From HLUCCA09 sp965277275 (GTDB taxonomy: Bacteria; Pseudomonadota; Alphaproteobacteria; Rhodobacterales; Rhodobacteraceae), in NCBI GenBank assembly GCA_965277275.1, contig CBDICG010000002.1, forward strand, positions 3,038,001 through 3,102,000: a stretch of DNA of 64,000 nucleotides, given 5' to 3'. Positions 1 to 9,301 of the stretch are shown piece after piece. The notes under the pieces are model-generated. The model was not told the origin of the DNA. It saw only the letters and a program-made list of their open reading frames with translations, and searched no databases. Within the stretch, counting starts at the first letter, position 1, and every line of letters starts with the position of its first letter. The position numbers and the translations under genes were made by a program.

Positions 1-111
1 GCGGGTGTGAAGAACGCGATCTACGACGTCGTGACCGCACATTTCAACGGCGAGTACGACAGCGCAACCGCTGTCGAAGAGCTCGTTGACGCGGTCTCGA
101 TCGCCCAGTGA
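1..111 (+). CDS. ABC transporter substrate-binding protein, C-terminal end (partial)
   Basis: An open frame enters from the left edge and ends at TGA 109-111, giving 36 residues that finish VEELVDAVSIAQ. The acidic, alanine/valine-rich tail and its place directly ahead of two sugar permeases and an ATPase suggest the C-terminus of the periplasmic binding protein of this transporter. The fragment is too short to identify by itself; the call rests on gene order (binding protein, permease, permease), which is standard for carbohydrate (CUT1) transporters. A strong hairpin follows the stop, which would let the binding protein be made in excess over the membrane parts. Confidence 0.65.
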   Translation, partial: AGVKNAIYDVVTAHFNGEYDSATAVEELVDAVSIAQ

Positions 112-119
112 TCCTTCCC

Positions 120-145
120 GCGGGGTGGCCTTCGGGCCGCCCCGC
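120..145 (+). terminator. Hairpin between binding protein and permease genes
   Basis: An 11-bp stem (GCGGGGTGGCC with GGCCGCCCCGC, one G-T pair) closes on a TTC loop just after the stop at 111. No T-run longer than three follows, so it is more likely an attenuator or an mRNA 3'-end stabiliser than a full terminator. Such elements are common between binding-protein and permease genes. Confidence 0.6.
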
Positions 146-278
146 ATTTCTCTGCGCACCCAGGAGCTGGTGGCCTCGCTCCACTGCGGCCTTCCGCTTC
201 CACAACCCGATTTTGCGCGCTCTGGCCCGGCGACCACGCTCACGGACCAGATCGGCGCCCGTCTAGGGGGACCTCGCC

Positions 279-1196
279 ATGTCGGCTCGCACCGATGCGG
301 ATTTCCAGACGCGACTTCAGAACTGGCTGCCAAAGCTCGTCCTGTCGCCGTCGCTCGCGCTGATCTTCCTCTTCGTTTACGGTTTCATCCTGTTCACGGT
401 GTACATCTCGTTCACCGATAGCCGGATCCTGCCATTTGTCGGCAACGGCGGCGTGCCGGCCTATGATCTGATCGGGTTTAGCAACTATCAAAAGCTTTTC
501 AGCCTTTCCCATTGGGAAATCGCGCTGACGAACATGGCGATTTTCGCCGGGCTCTACATCGTCATTTGTTGCGCGCTGGGCCTGATGCTGGCCATTTTTC
601 TCGATCAGAAGATCCGCGGCGAAGGCATCCTGCGCCCGCTCTACCTCTATCCTATGGCGCTGAGCTTCATCGTGACAGGGACCGCGTGGAAGTGGTTCCT
701 CGACCCTGCCATCGGCCTTGAAAACATCGTTCAGACCTGGGGCTGGACCAGCTTCACCTTCGACTGGATCAAGAACCGCGATTTCGCGATCTACACGGTT
801 GTCCTAGCCGCCGTGTGGCAGTCGAGCGGGTTCGTGATGGCGATGTTCCTTGCGGGCCTGCGCGGCATCGACAACGAGATCCTCAAGGCAGCGCAGATGG
901 ACGGCGCGTCCAACTGGAACCTCTACCGCCGGATCATCATCCCGCAGCTGCGGCCCGCGTTCCTGTCGGCCTTCGTGATCCTGGCACACCTCGCCATCAA
1001 GACGTTTGACCTCGTCATCGCGATGACAGGCGGCGGTCCCGGCCGTGCGACAGAGCTGCCCGCCACGTTCATGTACTCTTATGCCTTCAGCCGGAACCAG
1101 ATGGGCATCGGCGCAGCCTCGGCGGTGATCATGCTGATGACCATTGCCGCGATCATGGTCCCCTATCTCTACTCCGAACTGCGGGAGAGGAAGTGA
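279..1196 (+). CDS. Sugar ABC transporter permease, MalF/UgpA type
   Basis: 305 residues with a cytoplasmic N-terminus (SARTDADFQTRLQNWLPK) and about six hydrophobic spans. The EAA loop that contacts the ATPase is visible as EILKAAQMDGASNWNLYRRIIIPQL around residues 203-227. Length and the paired permease downstream fit the first inner-membrane subunit of a CUT1 importer. The start is ATG 279 with GGGGGAC upstream; the open frame has no better start. It overlaps the next gene by a TGATG junction. Substrate cannot be read from the permease, but the oxidoreductases downstream point to a sugar, polyol or glycoside. Confidence 0.9.
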   Translation: MSARTDADFQTRLQNWLPKLVLSPSLALIFLFVYGFILFTVYISFTDSRILPFVGNGGVPAYDLIGFSNYQKLFSLSHWEIALTNMAIFAGLYIVICCALGLMLAIFLDQKIRGEGILRPLYLYPMALSFIVTGTAWKWFLDPAIGLENIVQTWGWTSFTFDWIKNRDFAIYTVVLAAVWQSSGFVMAMFLAGLRGIDNEILKAAQMDGASNWNLYRRIIIPQLRPAFLSAFVILAHLAIKTFDLVIAMTGGGPGRATELPATFMYSYAFSRNQMGIGAASAVIMLMTIAAIMVPYLYSELRERK

Positions 1197-2077
1197 TGGC
1201 TGCCGCAACCCAGGACACCGCGATCCGCACCGGCCGCGTCGCGCGCGCCACGATCTACCTCGTGCTGATCCTCTTCGCTCTCTTCTACCTGTTGCCGCTC
1301 TACGTGATGCTGGTGAACTCGGTGAAGCCACTCTCCGAGATCACTGGCGGCGGAATGATGTCCCTGCCCGAGGTCTGGACGTTCGAACCCTGGCAAAAGG
1401 CATGGTCCACCGCACAGATCGGTGTCGAGCCGACTGGCCTGCGCCCGTACTTCTGGAACTCGATCTCGATGGTCGTGCCCGCCGTCGCGATCTCGACAAT
1501 CCTCGGCGCGCTCAACGGCTACGTGCTGACGAAATGGCGCTTCAAAGGCGACACGATCCTCTTCGGCCTGATGCTTTTTGCATGCTTCATCCCGTTCCAG
1601 ATCGTGCTGATCCCGATGGCGGCTGTCCTCGGCGTCCTCGGCCTCGCGGGCTCCACCGCCGGTTTGATCCTCGTCCACGTGGTCTACGGCATCGGCTTCT
1701 CGACGCTCTATTTCCGCAACTATTACGCCGTGTTCCCCACCGAGCTCGTGCGCGCCGCCCAGATTGACGGGGCGGGGTTCTTCCAGATCTTCTGGCGGAT
1801 CCTACTGCCCTCCTCGGGGCCGATCTCGGTCGTCTGTATCATCTGGCAGTTCACCAACATCTGGAACGACTTCCTCTTCGGCGCCTCCTTTGCCTCGGGC
1901 GGCGGCGCGCCCATGACAGTGGCACTCAACAACCTTGTGCAGTCCTCCACCGGCGTGAAGGAATACAACGTCCACTTCGCCGGCGCGATCCTCGCCGCCC
2001 TGCCGACGCTGCTCGTCTACATTGTTGCGGGCCGCTATTTCGTCCGCGGCCTGATGGCCGGATCGGTGAAGGGATGA
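1196..2077 (+). CDS. Sugar ABC transporter permease, MalG/UgpE type
   Basis: 293 residues from ATG 1196, which overlaps the previous stop (TGATG) and sits 5 nt after GAGAGG; a GTG at 1193 is an alternative. About six membrane spans, and the EAA-type loop ELVRAAQIDGAGFFQIFWRILLPSSGP lies near residues 182-205. The C-terminus YFVRGLMAGSVKG is typical of MalG-like permeases. It should pair with the upstream permease to form the inner-membrane channel. An 86-bp gap separates it from the ATPase gene. Confidence 0.9.
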   Translation: MAAATQDTAIRTGRVARATIYLVLILFALFYLLPLYVMLVNSVKPLSEITGGGMMSLPEVWTFEPWQKAWSTAQIGVEPTGLRPYFWNSISMVVPAVAISTILGALNGYVLTKWRFKGDTILFGLMLFACFIPFQIVLIPMAAVLGVLGLAGSTAGLILVHVVYGIGFSTLYFRNYYAVFPTELVRAAQIDGAGFFQIFWRILLPSSGPISVVCIIWQFTNIWNDFLFGASFASGGGAPMTVALNNLVQSSTGVKEYNVHFAGAILAALPTLLVYIVAGRYFVRGLMAGSVKG

Positions 2078-2163
2078 GCCCCATGCCCCTTCTTTCTGCC
2101 GAAAATATGCAAATTCCGCGGTCCGAGCCCGCGTACCCGGCCAAAGCCCAGGAGAGCTGACCC

Positions 2164-3279
2164 ATGGGATTTCTTGATATCGACAATGCGACCAAATCCT
2201 ACGGACCGGTCGAGGTCCTGCACAAGGTCGACATCTCTGTGCAGGAAGGCGAGTTCCTCGTCCTTGTCGGCCCGTCAGGCTGCGGCAAGTCCACGCTTCT
2301 CAATATGATTGCCGGGCTGGAGGAGATCTCGTCGGGCGAGATCCGCATCAAGGACGCAGTGATGAACGGCGTCCACCCGTCCAAGCGGAACATCGCGATG
2401 GTCTTCCAGTCCTACGCGCTTTACCCCAACATGACCGTGGGCCAGAACATCACCTTCGGCCTCGAGATGCACGGTGTGGCAAAGCCCGAGCGCGACAAGG
2501 CGATGGCCGATGTCGCCAAGCTCCTGCAGATCGAGCAACTCCTCGACCGCAAGCCGGGCCAGCTCTCCGGCGGCCAGCGTCAGCGCGTCGCCATGGGGCG
2601 GGCGCTCGTGCGCAACCCCGATGTGTTTCTCTTCGACGAGCCGCTGTCGAACCTCGACGCCAAGCTTCGCGTCGATATGCGCACCGAGATCAAGAAGCTG
2701 CACCAGAACCTCGGAACGACTATCGTCTACGTCACCCATGACCAGATCGAAGCGATGACCCTCTCTACCCGCATCGCGGTGATGAATGGCGGCTTTGTCC
2801 AGCAGCTCGGCACCCCGAAGGAGATCTATGACACGCCCGCCAACCTCTTCGTGGCGACCTTCATGGGCTCCCCTTCGATGAACCTCATCGACGTCCATGT
2901 GCGTGTCGATGGCAATGCGGTCTACGCCGATACGTCCAATGACAAGGGCGAGAAGATCAGCCTCGCGTTCTTCGAGCCGAGCGCCAACCTGAAGGGCTAC
3001 AACGGTCAGAAGATCAAGATGGGCGTCCGTCCCGAGGCGCTCACGGACGTCGATGGTGCCGATCAGCGCTCAACCCATGTCGAGCGCATAAAGAACACCG
3101 TGGCGGTGACGGAGCCCGCTGGTTCGGACACTTTCGTCACCACGACAATCGGCGGAGCGGAGTGCGTGGGTCGGATGCGTTCGGACGCCGACGTGGCACC
3201 GGGAAGCGAAACGACGTTCGCCATCAATATGGAGAAGGCCGTCGCGTTCGATCCGCTGACCGAGGCGCGGATCCTCTGA
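2164..3279 (+). CDS. ugpC: Sugar ABC transporter ATP-binding protein (MalK/UgpC type)
   Basis: 371 residues with all ATPase motifs: Walker A GPSGCGKST (36-44), signature LSGGQ (134-138), Walker B VFLFDEP (154-160) and switch His192 in YVTHDQIEA. The C-terminal 130 residues form the TOBE/OB-like regulatory region of MalK-type ATPases, usually the site of inducer exclusion or subunit contacts. Start ATG 2164 follows GAGAGCTGACCC. The stop TGA overlaps the ATG of the next gene, so uptake and first oxidation are translationally coupled. The symbol is the usual annotation for this family, not proof of glycerol-3-phosphate transport. Confidence 0.88.
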   Translation: MGFLDIDNATKSYGPVEVLHKVDISVQEGEFLVLVGPSGCGKSTLLNMIAGLEEISSGEIRIKDAVMNGVHPSKRNIAMVFQSYALYPNMTVGQNITFGLEMHGVAKPERDKAMADVAKLLQIEQLLDRKPGQLSGGQRQRVAMGRALVRNPDVFLFDEPLSNLDAKLRVDMRTEIKKLHQNLGTTIVYVTHDQIEAMTLSTRIAVMNGGFVQQLGTPKEIYDTPANLFVATFMGSPSMNLIDVHVRVDGNAVYADTSNDKGEKISLAFFEPSANLKGYNGQKIKMGVRPEALTDVDGADQRSTHVERIKNTVAVTEPAGSDTFVTTTIGGAECVGRMRSDADVAPGSETTFAINMEKAVAFDPLTEARIL

Positions 3280-4775
3280 TGGACACAGACGTTCTGATTA
3301 TCGGATCCGGGATGGGCGGCGCGACCTGTGCCGCCGCTCTCGCGCCTACGGGCGCCCGGATCACGATTCTGGAACGCGGCTATCGGATCGAGGACACCCC
3401 CGCGACACGAGATCCTTTTTCCATTTTTCATTTTGGAACGTTCCGAAACGATGAGACGTGGGATGATCCCGCTGGCCAGTCCTTCGATCCGGGCAACTAC
3501 TATTTCGTGGGTGGCAACTCGAAGCTCTACGGCGCCGTTTTCTTCCGCTACCGCGCGGAGGATTTCGGAGAGCTGCGCCATATGGGCGGGACCTCTCCCG
3601 CCTGGCCGATTTCCTACCAGGACTTTGAGCCATGGTATCAAAAGGCCGAAGAGCTCTACGAAGTGCGCGGCGCGCATGGGGAGGATCCGTCGGAGCCGCC
3701 ACATTCCGGCACCTATGCCTTTCCGCCCGTCCCTCACGAGCCGGATATCGCGGACGCGGCAGTGCGCCTGCAAGCGGCGGGGCTTTCTCCCTCGCATCTG
3801 CCGCTTGGCGTCGACATCGAAGCATGGCTGGAGCGCGGGCAAACGGGATGGGATGCGCATCCCAACACCGGGCCCGGCAAGAAAGATGCCGAAAGCGTGG
3901 GCATCGCACACGCGTTGCGGCACCAGAACGTTCGGCTCGAAACGGGCTGCCACGTCACGCGGTTACATACCTCTGACGACGGCGAGATCTCGGCGGTGGA
4001 GTACGATCAGGATGGCCGCTCGCATCGCGTTTCCGCCAAGACGGTCATTCTGGCGGCCGGTGCCGTCAACTCCGCCGTGCTGCTGCTCCGCTCGGCGAAT
4101 GACAGCCATCCGAACGGTCTTGCGAACAGCTCCGACATGGTCGGGCGCAACTTCATGAACCACAATACCCACGCCGTGATGTCGATACACCCGCTGCGCC
4201 GGAACCGGAGCGTGTATCAGAAGACGTTGTGTTTCAACGACTTCTATCTCACAGGTGGGCCGGGGGGTGCGCCTCTCGGAAACCTCCAGTTGTTGGGCAA
4301 GATCACCGCGCCGATCCTCAGCAGTCAGGTGAAGCTCCCCGGGCCCGCGCTGCGCTGGATCACCGACCGTTCGATCGACTGGTACGTCATGAGCGAGGAT
4401 CTGCCCGATCCCGAGAGCCGCGTGACGATCCGCGGCGATCGGATCGTGCTCGACTGGCGGCAGTCAAACTGGGAGGCGCACGCCTTGTTGGTTGAGCGGT
4501 TCAAGGCCATCCTGCGCAAGGCCGGATGGCCGATCGTGCTCTCCCGTGCATTCGACCGAACGGTCCCCTCGCACCAGTGCGGCACCGCACGGTTTGGCCA
4601 CGACCCACAGACAAGCGTGCTCGACATCTGGTGCCGTGCGCACGATCACCCCAACCTCTTTGTCGTCGATGCGAGCTTTCTGCCCAATTCAGCCGCCGTG
4701 AATCCCGCACTCACGATTGCCGCGCAAGCCCTGCGGGTCTCTGACCGCATCCGCCAGACGGAGCTTGCCACATGA
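3279..4775 (+). CDS. GMC-family FAD oxidoreductase (sugar/alcohol dehydrogenase-like)
   Basis: 498 residues starting at ATG 3279, which overlaps the ATPase stop; a longer open frame upstream runs inside the ATPase gene and is not used. The N-terminus carries the FAD-binding GSGMGG (9-14) followed by LERG. The C-terminal GMC signature has His432 (PSHQCGTARFG) and Asn475 (NPALTIAA), the usual catalytic pair. There is no signal or Tat sequence, so it acts in the cytoplasm. It resembles enzymes oxidising a sugar or polyol hydroxyl to a keto group; the electron acceptor is unknown. It overlaps the next gene by ATGA. Confidence 0.85.
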   Translation: MDTDVLIIGSGMGGATCAAALAPTGARITILERGYRIEDTPATRDPFSIFHFGTFRNDETWDDPAGQSFDPGNYYFVGGNSKLYGAVFFRYRAEDFGELRHMGGTSPAWPISYQDFEPWYQKAEELYEVRGAHGEDPSEPPHSGTYAFPPVPHEPDIADAAVRLQAAGLSPSHLPLGVDIEAWLERGQTGWDAHPNTGPGKKDAESVGIAHALRHQNVRLETGCHVTRLHTSDDGEISAVEYDQDGRSHRVSAKTVILAAGAVNSAVLLLRSANDSHPNGLANSSDMVGRNFMNHNTHAVMSIHPLRRNRSVYQKTLCFNDFYLTGGPGGAPLGNLQLLGKITAPILSSQVKLPGPALRWITDRSIDWYVMSEDLPDPESRVTIRGDRIVLDWRQSNWEAHALLVERFKAILRKAGWPIVLSRAFDRTVPSHQCGTARFGHDPQTSVLDIWCRAHDHPNLFVVDASFLPNSAAVNPALTIAAQALRVSDRIRQTELAT

Positions 4776-5530
4776 GCGGCGTGGCTCTCATCACGGGTGG
4801 GCAGCGCGGGATCGGGCTTGGCATCGCCGGGGTTCTTTGCGGCGCGGGCTTTCAGGTCGCGCTTGCCGCTTCCGAAGCGCCGGAGAGCGACGAGGTGCAG
4901 GAGGCGCTGGAGGAACTCGGCCCCGCGGCTCGGTACTACGGGTTCGATCTGCGCGAGTTCGGGGCGGTTGGGCCGCTTCTCGACCGGATCGAAGCGGATC
5001 TCGGCCCGGTGACGAGCCTGGTCTCGAACGCCGGTGTGCCCGCACCCGTGCGCGGAGACATGCTCGATTTGCGCCCCGAGAACTTCGACCTCGTGATGGA
5101 TATCAACCTCAAGGGCGCTTTCTTCCTTGCTCAGGACGTGGCCCGGCGCATGCTGGGCGCGCCGTCTGAAACCTACCGATCGCTGATCTTCATAACCTCT
5201 GTGAGCGCCCAAATGGTGTCACCTGATCGCGCCGAATACTGCGTGTCGAAGGCGGGCGCGGCGATGATGGCGCAGCTTTTCGCCGTGCGGCTCGGCGGCG
5301 AAGGCATCGGCGTGTTCGAGCTTCGTCCTGGCATCATCGAAACGGGCATGACCTCCGCCGTGAAAGACAAGTACGACGCTCGGATCGCGGACGGGCTCGT
5401 GCCCGCTGCACGCTGGGGCGTTCCGCAAGATATTGGTGACGCGGTTCTGCCGCTTGTCACCGGGCAGATGGCCTTTGCCAACGGGGCGGTCATCCCGGTC
5501 GATGGCGGGCTCAGCATCCAGCGGCTCTGA
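4772..5530 (+). CDS. Short-chain dehydrogenase/reductase, 3-oxoacyl-ACP reductase-like
   Basis: 252 residues of the classical SDR fold: TGGQRGIGLG nucleotide motif (8-17), SNAG (85-88), catalytic Ser143/145 with Tyr156 and Lys160 (YCVSK), and a C-terminal NGAVIPVDGG typical of FabG-like enzymes. It overlaps the upstream GMC gene by four bases and is followed 10 bp later by a second GMC gene. In this setting it more likely reduces or oxidises a sugar-derived keto compound than a fatty-acyl substrate. Substrate not determinable from sequence. Confidence 0.85.
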   Translation: MSGVALITGGQRGIGLGIAGVLCGAGFQVALAASEAPESDEVQEALEELGPAARYYGFDLREFGAVGPLLDRIEADLGPVTSLVSNAGVPAPVRGDMLDLRPENFDLVMDINLKGAFFLAQDVARRMLGAPSETYRSLIFITSVSAQMVSPDRAEYCVSKAGAAMMAQLFAVRLGGEGIGVFELRPGIIETGMTSAVKDKYDARIADGLVPAARWGVPQDIGDAVLPLVTGQMAFANGAVIPVDGGLSIQRL

Positions 5531-5540
5531 GAGGATCACT

Positions 5541-7127
5541 ATGGCCGAGGGTTACGACTATATCATCGTAGGCGGCGGGTCGGCGGGCTGCGTCTTGGCG
5601 GCGCGGCTTTCCGAAGGCGGCTCGGCTCGGGTGCTGCTGCTGGAGGCGGGCGGAGGTGACCGGCATCCGTTCTATCACCTGCCTGCCGGATTCGCGAAGA
5701 TGACCAAGGGCATCGGCTCCTGGGGGTGGGAGACCGTGCCTCAGCGCCACATGAAGGGCCGCGTGTTCAACTACACGCAGGCCAAGGTCATCGGCGGTGG
5801 ATCCGCCATCAACGCGCAGATCTACACCCGGGGTAACGCCCAGGATTATGACGAGTGGCGCCAGATGGGCTGCGCGGGCTGGTCCTACGAGGATGTCTTG
5901 CCGTACTTCCGCAAGGCCGAGCACAATGACACCTACAACAACCGCTATCACGGTAAGGGGGGGCCGTTGGGCGTATCGCAACCCGCGGCCCCCCTGCCGA
6001 TTTGCGAGGCTTATTTCGAGGCCGCGGCTGTGCTCGGTATCCCAAAGAACGAGGATGTCTGCGGTGAAGCGCAGGACGGCGTCGCCTACTATCAACTCAC
6101 CCAGCGCCACGCCCGCCGGTCTTCGGCGGCGATGGCGTACCTCGCGCCGGTGCTCTACCGGCGCAACCTTACGCGTCGGCTGAACGCACCCGTCCGACGG
6201 CTCATCGTCGAGAACGGCAAGACCACGGGCGTCAAACTTGTGAATGGGGAGACGATCAGCGCCGAGCGCGAGGTCATCCTGTCGGGCGGTGCCATCGGAA
6301 CACCGCGCCTGTTGCAGCTCTCTGGGATCGGGCCAGCGGACCACCTGCGCGAGGTCGGGGTTGATGTGGTCCATGACCAGCCACAGGTCGGTGAAAACCT
6401 TCAGGATCATCTCGACCTTTATTGCATCTGCGAGGTCTCCGGCCCGCACACCTATGATCGCTACGCCAAGCCTCACATGTCCGCGTTCGCCGGCCTTCAG
6501 TATCTCTTCAGCCGCACCGGGCCTGTTGCTTCGTCGCTCTTCGAGACGGGCGGGTTCTGGTACGCCGATCCGGATGCGCGCTCGCCCGACATTCAGTTTC
6601 ATCTGGGCCTCGGCACCGGGATCGAGAAGGGCGTGCAGGCGATGCCGGATGGTGGTGTCACGCTCAACTCATGCTACTTGCGCCCGCGCTCGCGCGGCAC
6701 CGTCCGGTTGCAGAGCGACGACCCGGCCAAAGCGCCGCTGATCGACCCCAATTACCTGCAGGACAGCCGGGATCGCGAAATGTCCATCCGTGGGCTGAAG
6801 CTCACGCAGGAGATCCTCGCTCAAACGCCGCTCAAGCCCTTCATCCGGGCCGAGCGCCTGCCGGGGCCGGAGGTAAAGACCGACGATGAGTATTTCGATT
6901 TCATCTGCCAGCATTCCAAGACCTCGCACCACTGTGCGGGTACCTGCCGGATGGGGAGTGATGACGCCGCCGTCGTCGACACGCGCCTGCGCTTCAACGG
7001 GATCGAGGGGCTGCGCATCGTCGACAACTCGATCATGCCGACCGTCATCTCCTCCAACACCAACGCCGCCGCGATCATGATCGGAGAGAAAGCCTCTGAA
7101 ATGATCAAGGAAGACTACGGGATTTGA
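5541..7127 (+). CDS. GMC-family FAD oxidoreductase (choline dehydrogenase-like)
   Basis: 528 residues from ATG 5541. FAD motif GGGSAGCVLA is at residues 9-18, the GMC signature GGGSAINAQIYTRGN near 88-102, and the C-terminal active site is His464 (HCAGTCRMG) with Asn507 (SSNTNAA). It belongs to the large group annotated as choline or alcohol dehydrogenases. No betaine genes are nearby, so the choline role is unlikely; a second oxidation of the transported substrate is the better inference. It lies in the same operon, 3 bp ahead of the DUF993 gene. Confidence 0.85.
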   Translation: MAEGYDYIIVGGGSAGCVLAARLSEGGSARVLLLEAGGGDRHPFYHLPAGFAKMTKGIGSWGWETVPQRHMKGRVFNYTQAKVIGGGSAINAQIYTRGNAQDYDEWRQMGCAGWSYEDVLPYFRKAEHNDTYNNRYHGKGGPLGVSQPAAPLPICEAYFEAAAVLGIPKNEDVCGEAQDGVAYYQLTQRHARRSSAAMAYLAPVLYRRNLTRRLNAPVRRLIVENGKTTGVKLVNGETISAEREVILSGGAIGTPRLLQLSGIGPADHLREVGVDVVHDQPQVGENLQDHLDLYCICEVSGPHTYDRYAKPHMSAFAGLQYLFSRTGPVASSLFETGGFWYADPDARSPDIQFHLGLGTGIEKGVQAMPDGGVTLNSCYLRPRSRGTVRLQSDDPAKAPLIDPNYLQDSRDREMSIRGLKLTQEILAQTPLKPFIRAERLPGPEVKTDDEYFDFICQHSKTSHHCAGTCRMGSDDAAVVDTRLRFNGIEGLRIVDNSIMPTVISSNTNAAAIMIGEKASEMIKEDYGI

Positions 7128-7130
7128 GCC

Positions 7131-8291
7131 ATGCGCCTGCCGACCCATGCGGGAACTCTCGAAGACTACACGCTTACGGGCACTCCCTTGATCCCGCGCG
7201 CCCCGAAAATTCCGCTGACGCGCACAGCCTTTGCCGCCGCCCATGTTGTATCCGACCCGCTGGCGGAGCGGGACCCCTGGGTCGGGCGCCCCGCCGTCGA
7301 CTGGGAGAACACGCTGAAATTCCGCCGTTCCCTTTGGGACCAGGGGCTTGGCCTTGCCGAAGCCATGGACACCGCGCAGCGCGGCATGGGGGTCGACTGG
7401 CTGACAGCCAAGGAACTGATCGAGCGCACGATGGCCGAGGCAAAGGCGCATCCGCTCAAGCCGCGCGTGGCCTGCGGGGCAGGGACGGATCAGGTGGCGC
7501 TTGAGGACCTGACGACAGAGGATGCCCTCGTCGCCGCCTATTGCGAGCAGATGGAGGCCATCGAAGCAGCGGGAGGTCAGATCATCCTCATGGCCAGCCG
7601 GGCGATGGCTGCCGCCGGGAGCGGGCCGGATTTCTACGCGCGGGTCTACGAACGCCTCATTTCACAGGCCACTGAGCCCGTGATCCTGCATTGGCTCGGG
7701 GACATGTTCGACCCCGCACTCAAGGGCTATTGGGGTCACGACGATCTTGATGCGGCCGCAGACTCTGTCCTCGCCCTGATCGAGGCCAACGCTGCCAAGA
7801 TCGACGGGATCAAGATCAGCCTGCTGGAGCAATCCCGCGAGGAAGCGTTCCGCGCCCGGCTGCCCAACGGCGTACGCCTCTACACGGGCGACGACTTCAA
7901 CTACGCCGCGCTGATCGAGGGAGACGGGACCCGGTACTCGCACGCCCTGCTCGGAATCTTTGCGGCCATCGCACCCGCCGCAGCCCAGGGACTCGAAGCG
8001 CTCGCCGAGGGTGACACCGAGACGTATCACCGCCTTCTGTCCCCGACCGTCCCGCTTAGCCGCGAGATCTTCAAGGCGCCGACGCAGTTCTACAAGGCAG
8101 GGATCGCGTTCCTCGCGTGGCTCAACGGAGCCCAATCCCACTTCATCATGCCAGCCGGCTTCCAATCCTCGCGCGAGATCGCGCACTACGCCGAGGTGTT
8201 CCGGTTGGCAGACGCGGCACGCCTGCTCATGGAGCCGGATCTGGCACGCGCGCGCATGACCACATTACTCGGGCTGCACGGGATCACCTAA
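7131..8291 (+). CDS. DUF993 family protein, dihydrodipicolinate synthase-like aldolase fold
   Basis: 386 residues matching what I know of DUF993: the N-terminal TPLIPRAPKIPLTRTAFAAAHVV segment, the RVACGAGTDQ strand, ILMASRAMAAAG, and the C-terminal AWLNGAQSHFIMPAG. The family is related to class I (DapA-like) lyases; a Lys in KIDGIKISLLE is a candidate Schiff-base residue, but that is inference. DUF993 genes tend to sit with Gfo/Idh or GMC oxidoreductases and sugar transporters, as here, which fits cleavage of an oxidised sugar. Its TAATG stop overlaps the regulator start. Confidence 0.82.
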   Translation: MRLPTHAGTLEDYTLTGTPLIPRAPKIPLTRTAFAAAHVVSDPLAERDPWVGRPAVDWENTLKFRRSLWDQGLGLAEAMDTAQRGMGVDWLTAKELIERTMAEAKAHPLKPRVACGAGTDQVALEDLTTEDALVAAYCEQMEAIEAAGGQIILMASRAMAAAGSGPDFYARVYERLISQATEPVILHWLGDMFDPALKGYWGHDDLDAAADSVLALIEANAAKIDGIKISLLEQSREEAFRARLPNGVRLYTGDDFNYAALIEGDGTRYSHALLGIFAAIAPAAAQGLEALAEGDTETYHRLLSPTVPLSREIFKAPTQFYKAGIAFLAWLNGAQSHFIMPAGFQSSREIAHYAEVFRLADAARLLMEPDLARARMTTLLGLHGIT

Positions 8292-9301
8292 TGCCGTCTG
8301 ACAAGCGCCCCACCATCAAGGATGTCGCCGCCCATGCGGGTGTGTCGAAATCCACTGTTTCGCTGGTCTTGCAAAGCTCGACGCTCGTGAAGAAGGAGAC
8401 CCGCGACGCGGTCCACGCGTCCATGCGGGCTCTCAACTACGTGCGCAACCGTGCGGCGGCCACGCTCCGGGGCTCGGGCACCGGCTTGATCGGCCTTGTT
8501 CTCAACGATCTGCGCAACCCATTCTTCACAGAGTTCGCCGCCTCCGTGCAAATGGAGTTCTACAGGAAGGGCTTTGCGACGGTCGTTTCCAATTGCGATG
8601 AAGACGCCGCCATCCAGGAACGCACTGTTCGCACGATGCTCGAGCACGACGTTTCGGCTCTCTTGATCTCTCCCTGCTACGGCGACGTGCAGGGCGCTTT
8701 TGATGCTATTTGCGCATCCGGTCTTCCGGCGCTGCAAGTCCTGCGCAACTTCGAGGCAGAGTCGTCGCCGCTTCCGTTTTTCTCACATGACTACGTTACC
8801 GGTAGCCGCCTCGCGATCACCCATTTGCTGGATCAGGGGCTGACGCGCATCGCCTTTGTCGGGGGCGTTGGCGACCGTGACATCACGCGCGAGCGAATGA
8901 GTGTCTATGTCGAGGCCATGGAAGCCCGTGGCCTCCCCGTAAGCGTTTTACCGGGTCGTCCCACCCGCCGCTTCGGGCGGGAGATCGCTCCCGAAATCCT
9001 CGCGATGGAGGGCGGGATCGAGGCCGCCATCTGTTTCAACGACCTTGTCGCGCTGGGCTTGCAGGTTGGTCTGGCCGAGAATGGACGGTCCGCCGGGAAG
9101 GACTTCTTTCTCGTGGGATTTGACGACATCGAGGAAGCCAGTCTGGCCTACCCGCCGCTTACGACCGTCCGGTGTGACGTCAGTCGGTTCGGCAAGATGA
9201 GTGCGGATCTGTTGCTGCGTCAGATCGAAGAGGGGATCCCACCCGTTGCCGAGCAGCGACTGGAAGTGGATCTCGTCGTGCGTGGCTCGAGCGTGCGATG
9301 A
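8291..9301 (+). CDS. LacI-family transcriptional regulator
   Basis: 336 residues. The N-terminal LacI helix-turn-helix reads TIKDVAAHAGVSKSTVSLVL (residues 8-27), followed by the YVRNRAAATLRG hinge and a periplasmic-binding-protein-like effector domain (GLIGLVLNDLRNPFF to the C-terminus). The real start is ATG 8291, overlapping the DUF993 stop; the longer upstream frame is antigenic noise inside DUF993. As last gene of the operon it probably represses the transporter and oxidoreductases until the sugar or an intermediate binds. The operator would lie upstream of the binding-protein gene, outside the window. Confidence 0.9.
   Translation: MPSDKRPTIKDVAAHAGVSKSTVSLVLQSSTLVKKETRDAVHASMRALNYVRNRAAATLRGSGTGLIGLVLNDLRNPFFTEFAASVQMEFYRKGFATVVSNCDEDAAIQERTVRTMLEHDVSALLISPCYGDVQGAFDAICASGLPALQVLRNFEAESSPLPFFSHDYVTGSRLAITHLLDQGLTRIAFVGGVGDRDITRERMSVYVEAMEARGLPVSVLPGRPTRRFGREIAPEILAMEGGIEAAICFNDLVALGLQVGLAENGRSAGKDFFLVGFDDIEEASLAYPPLTTVRCDVSRFGKMSADLLLRQIEEGIPPVAEQRLEVDLVVRGSSVR

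Noticed and set aside
5541..7127. Annotating the second GMC enzyme as choline dehydrogenase (betA)
   Set aside because: Family resemblance only; no betB, betI or choline transporter nearby, and the sugar-transport operon context argues against it.
8117..8290. Extended N-terminus of the LacI regulator
   Set aside because: The extra codons overlap the DUF993 gene and precede the canonical LacI start; ATG 8291 overlaps the upstream stop as the rest of the operon does.
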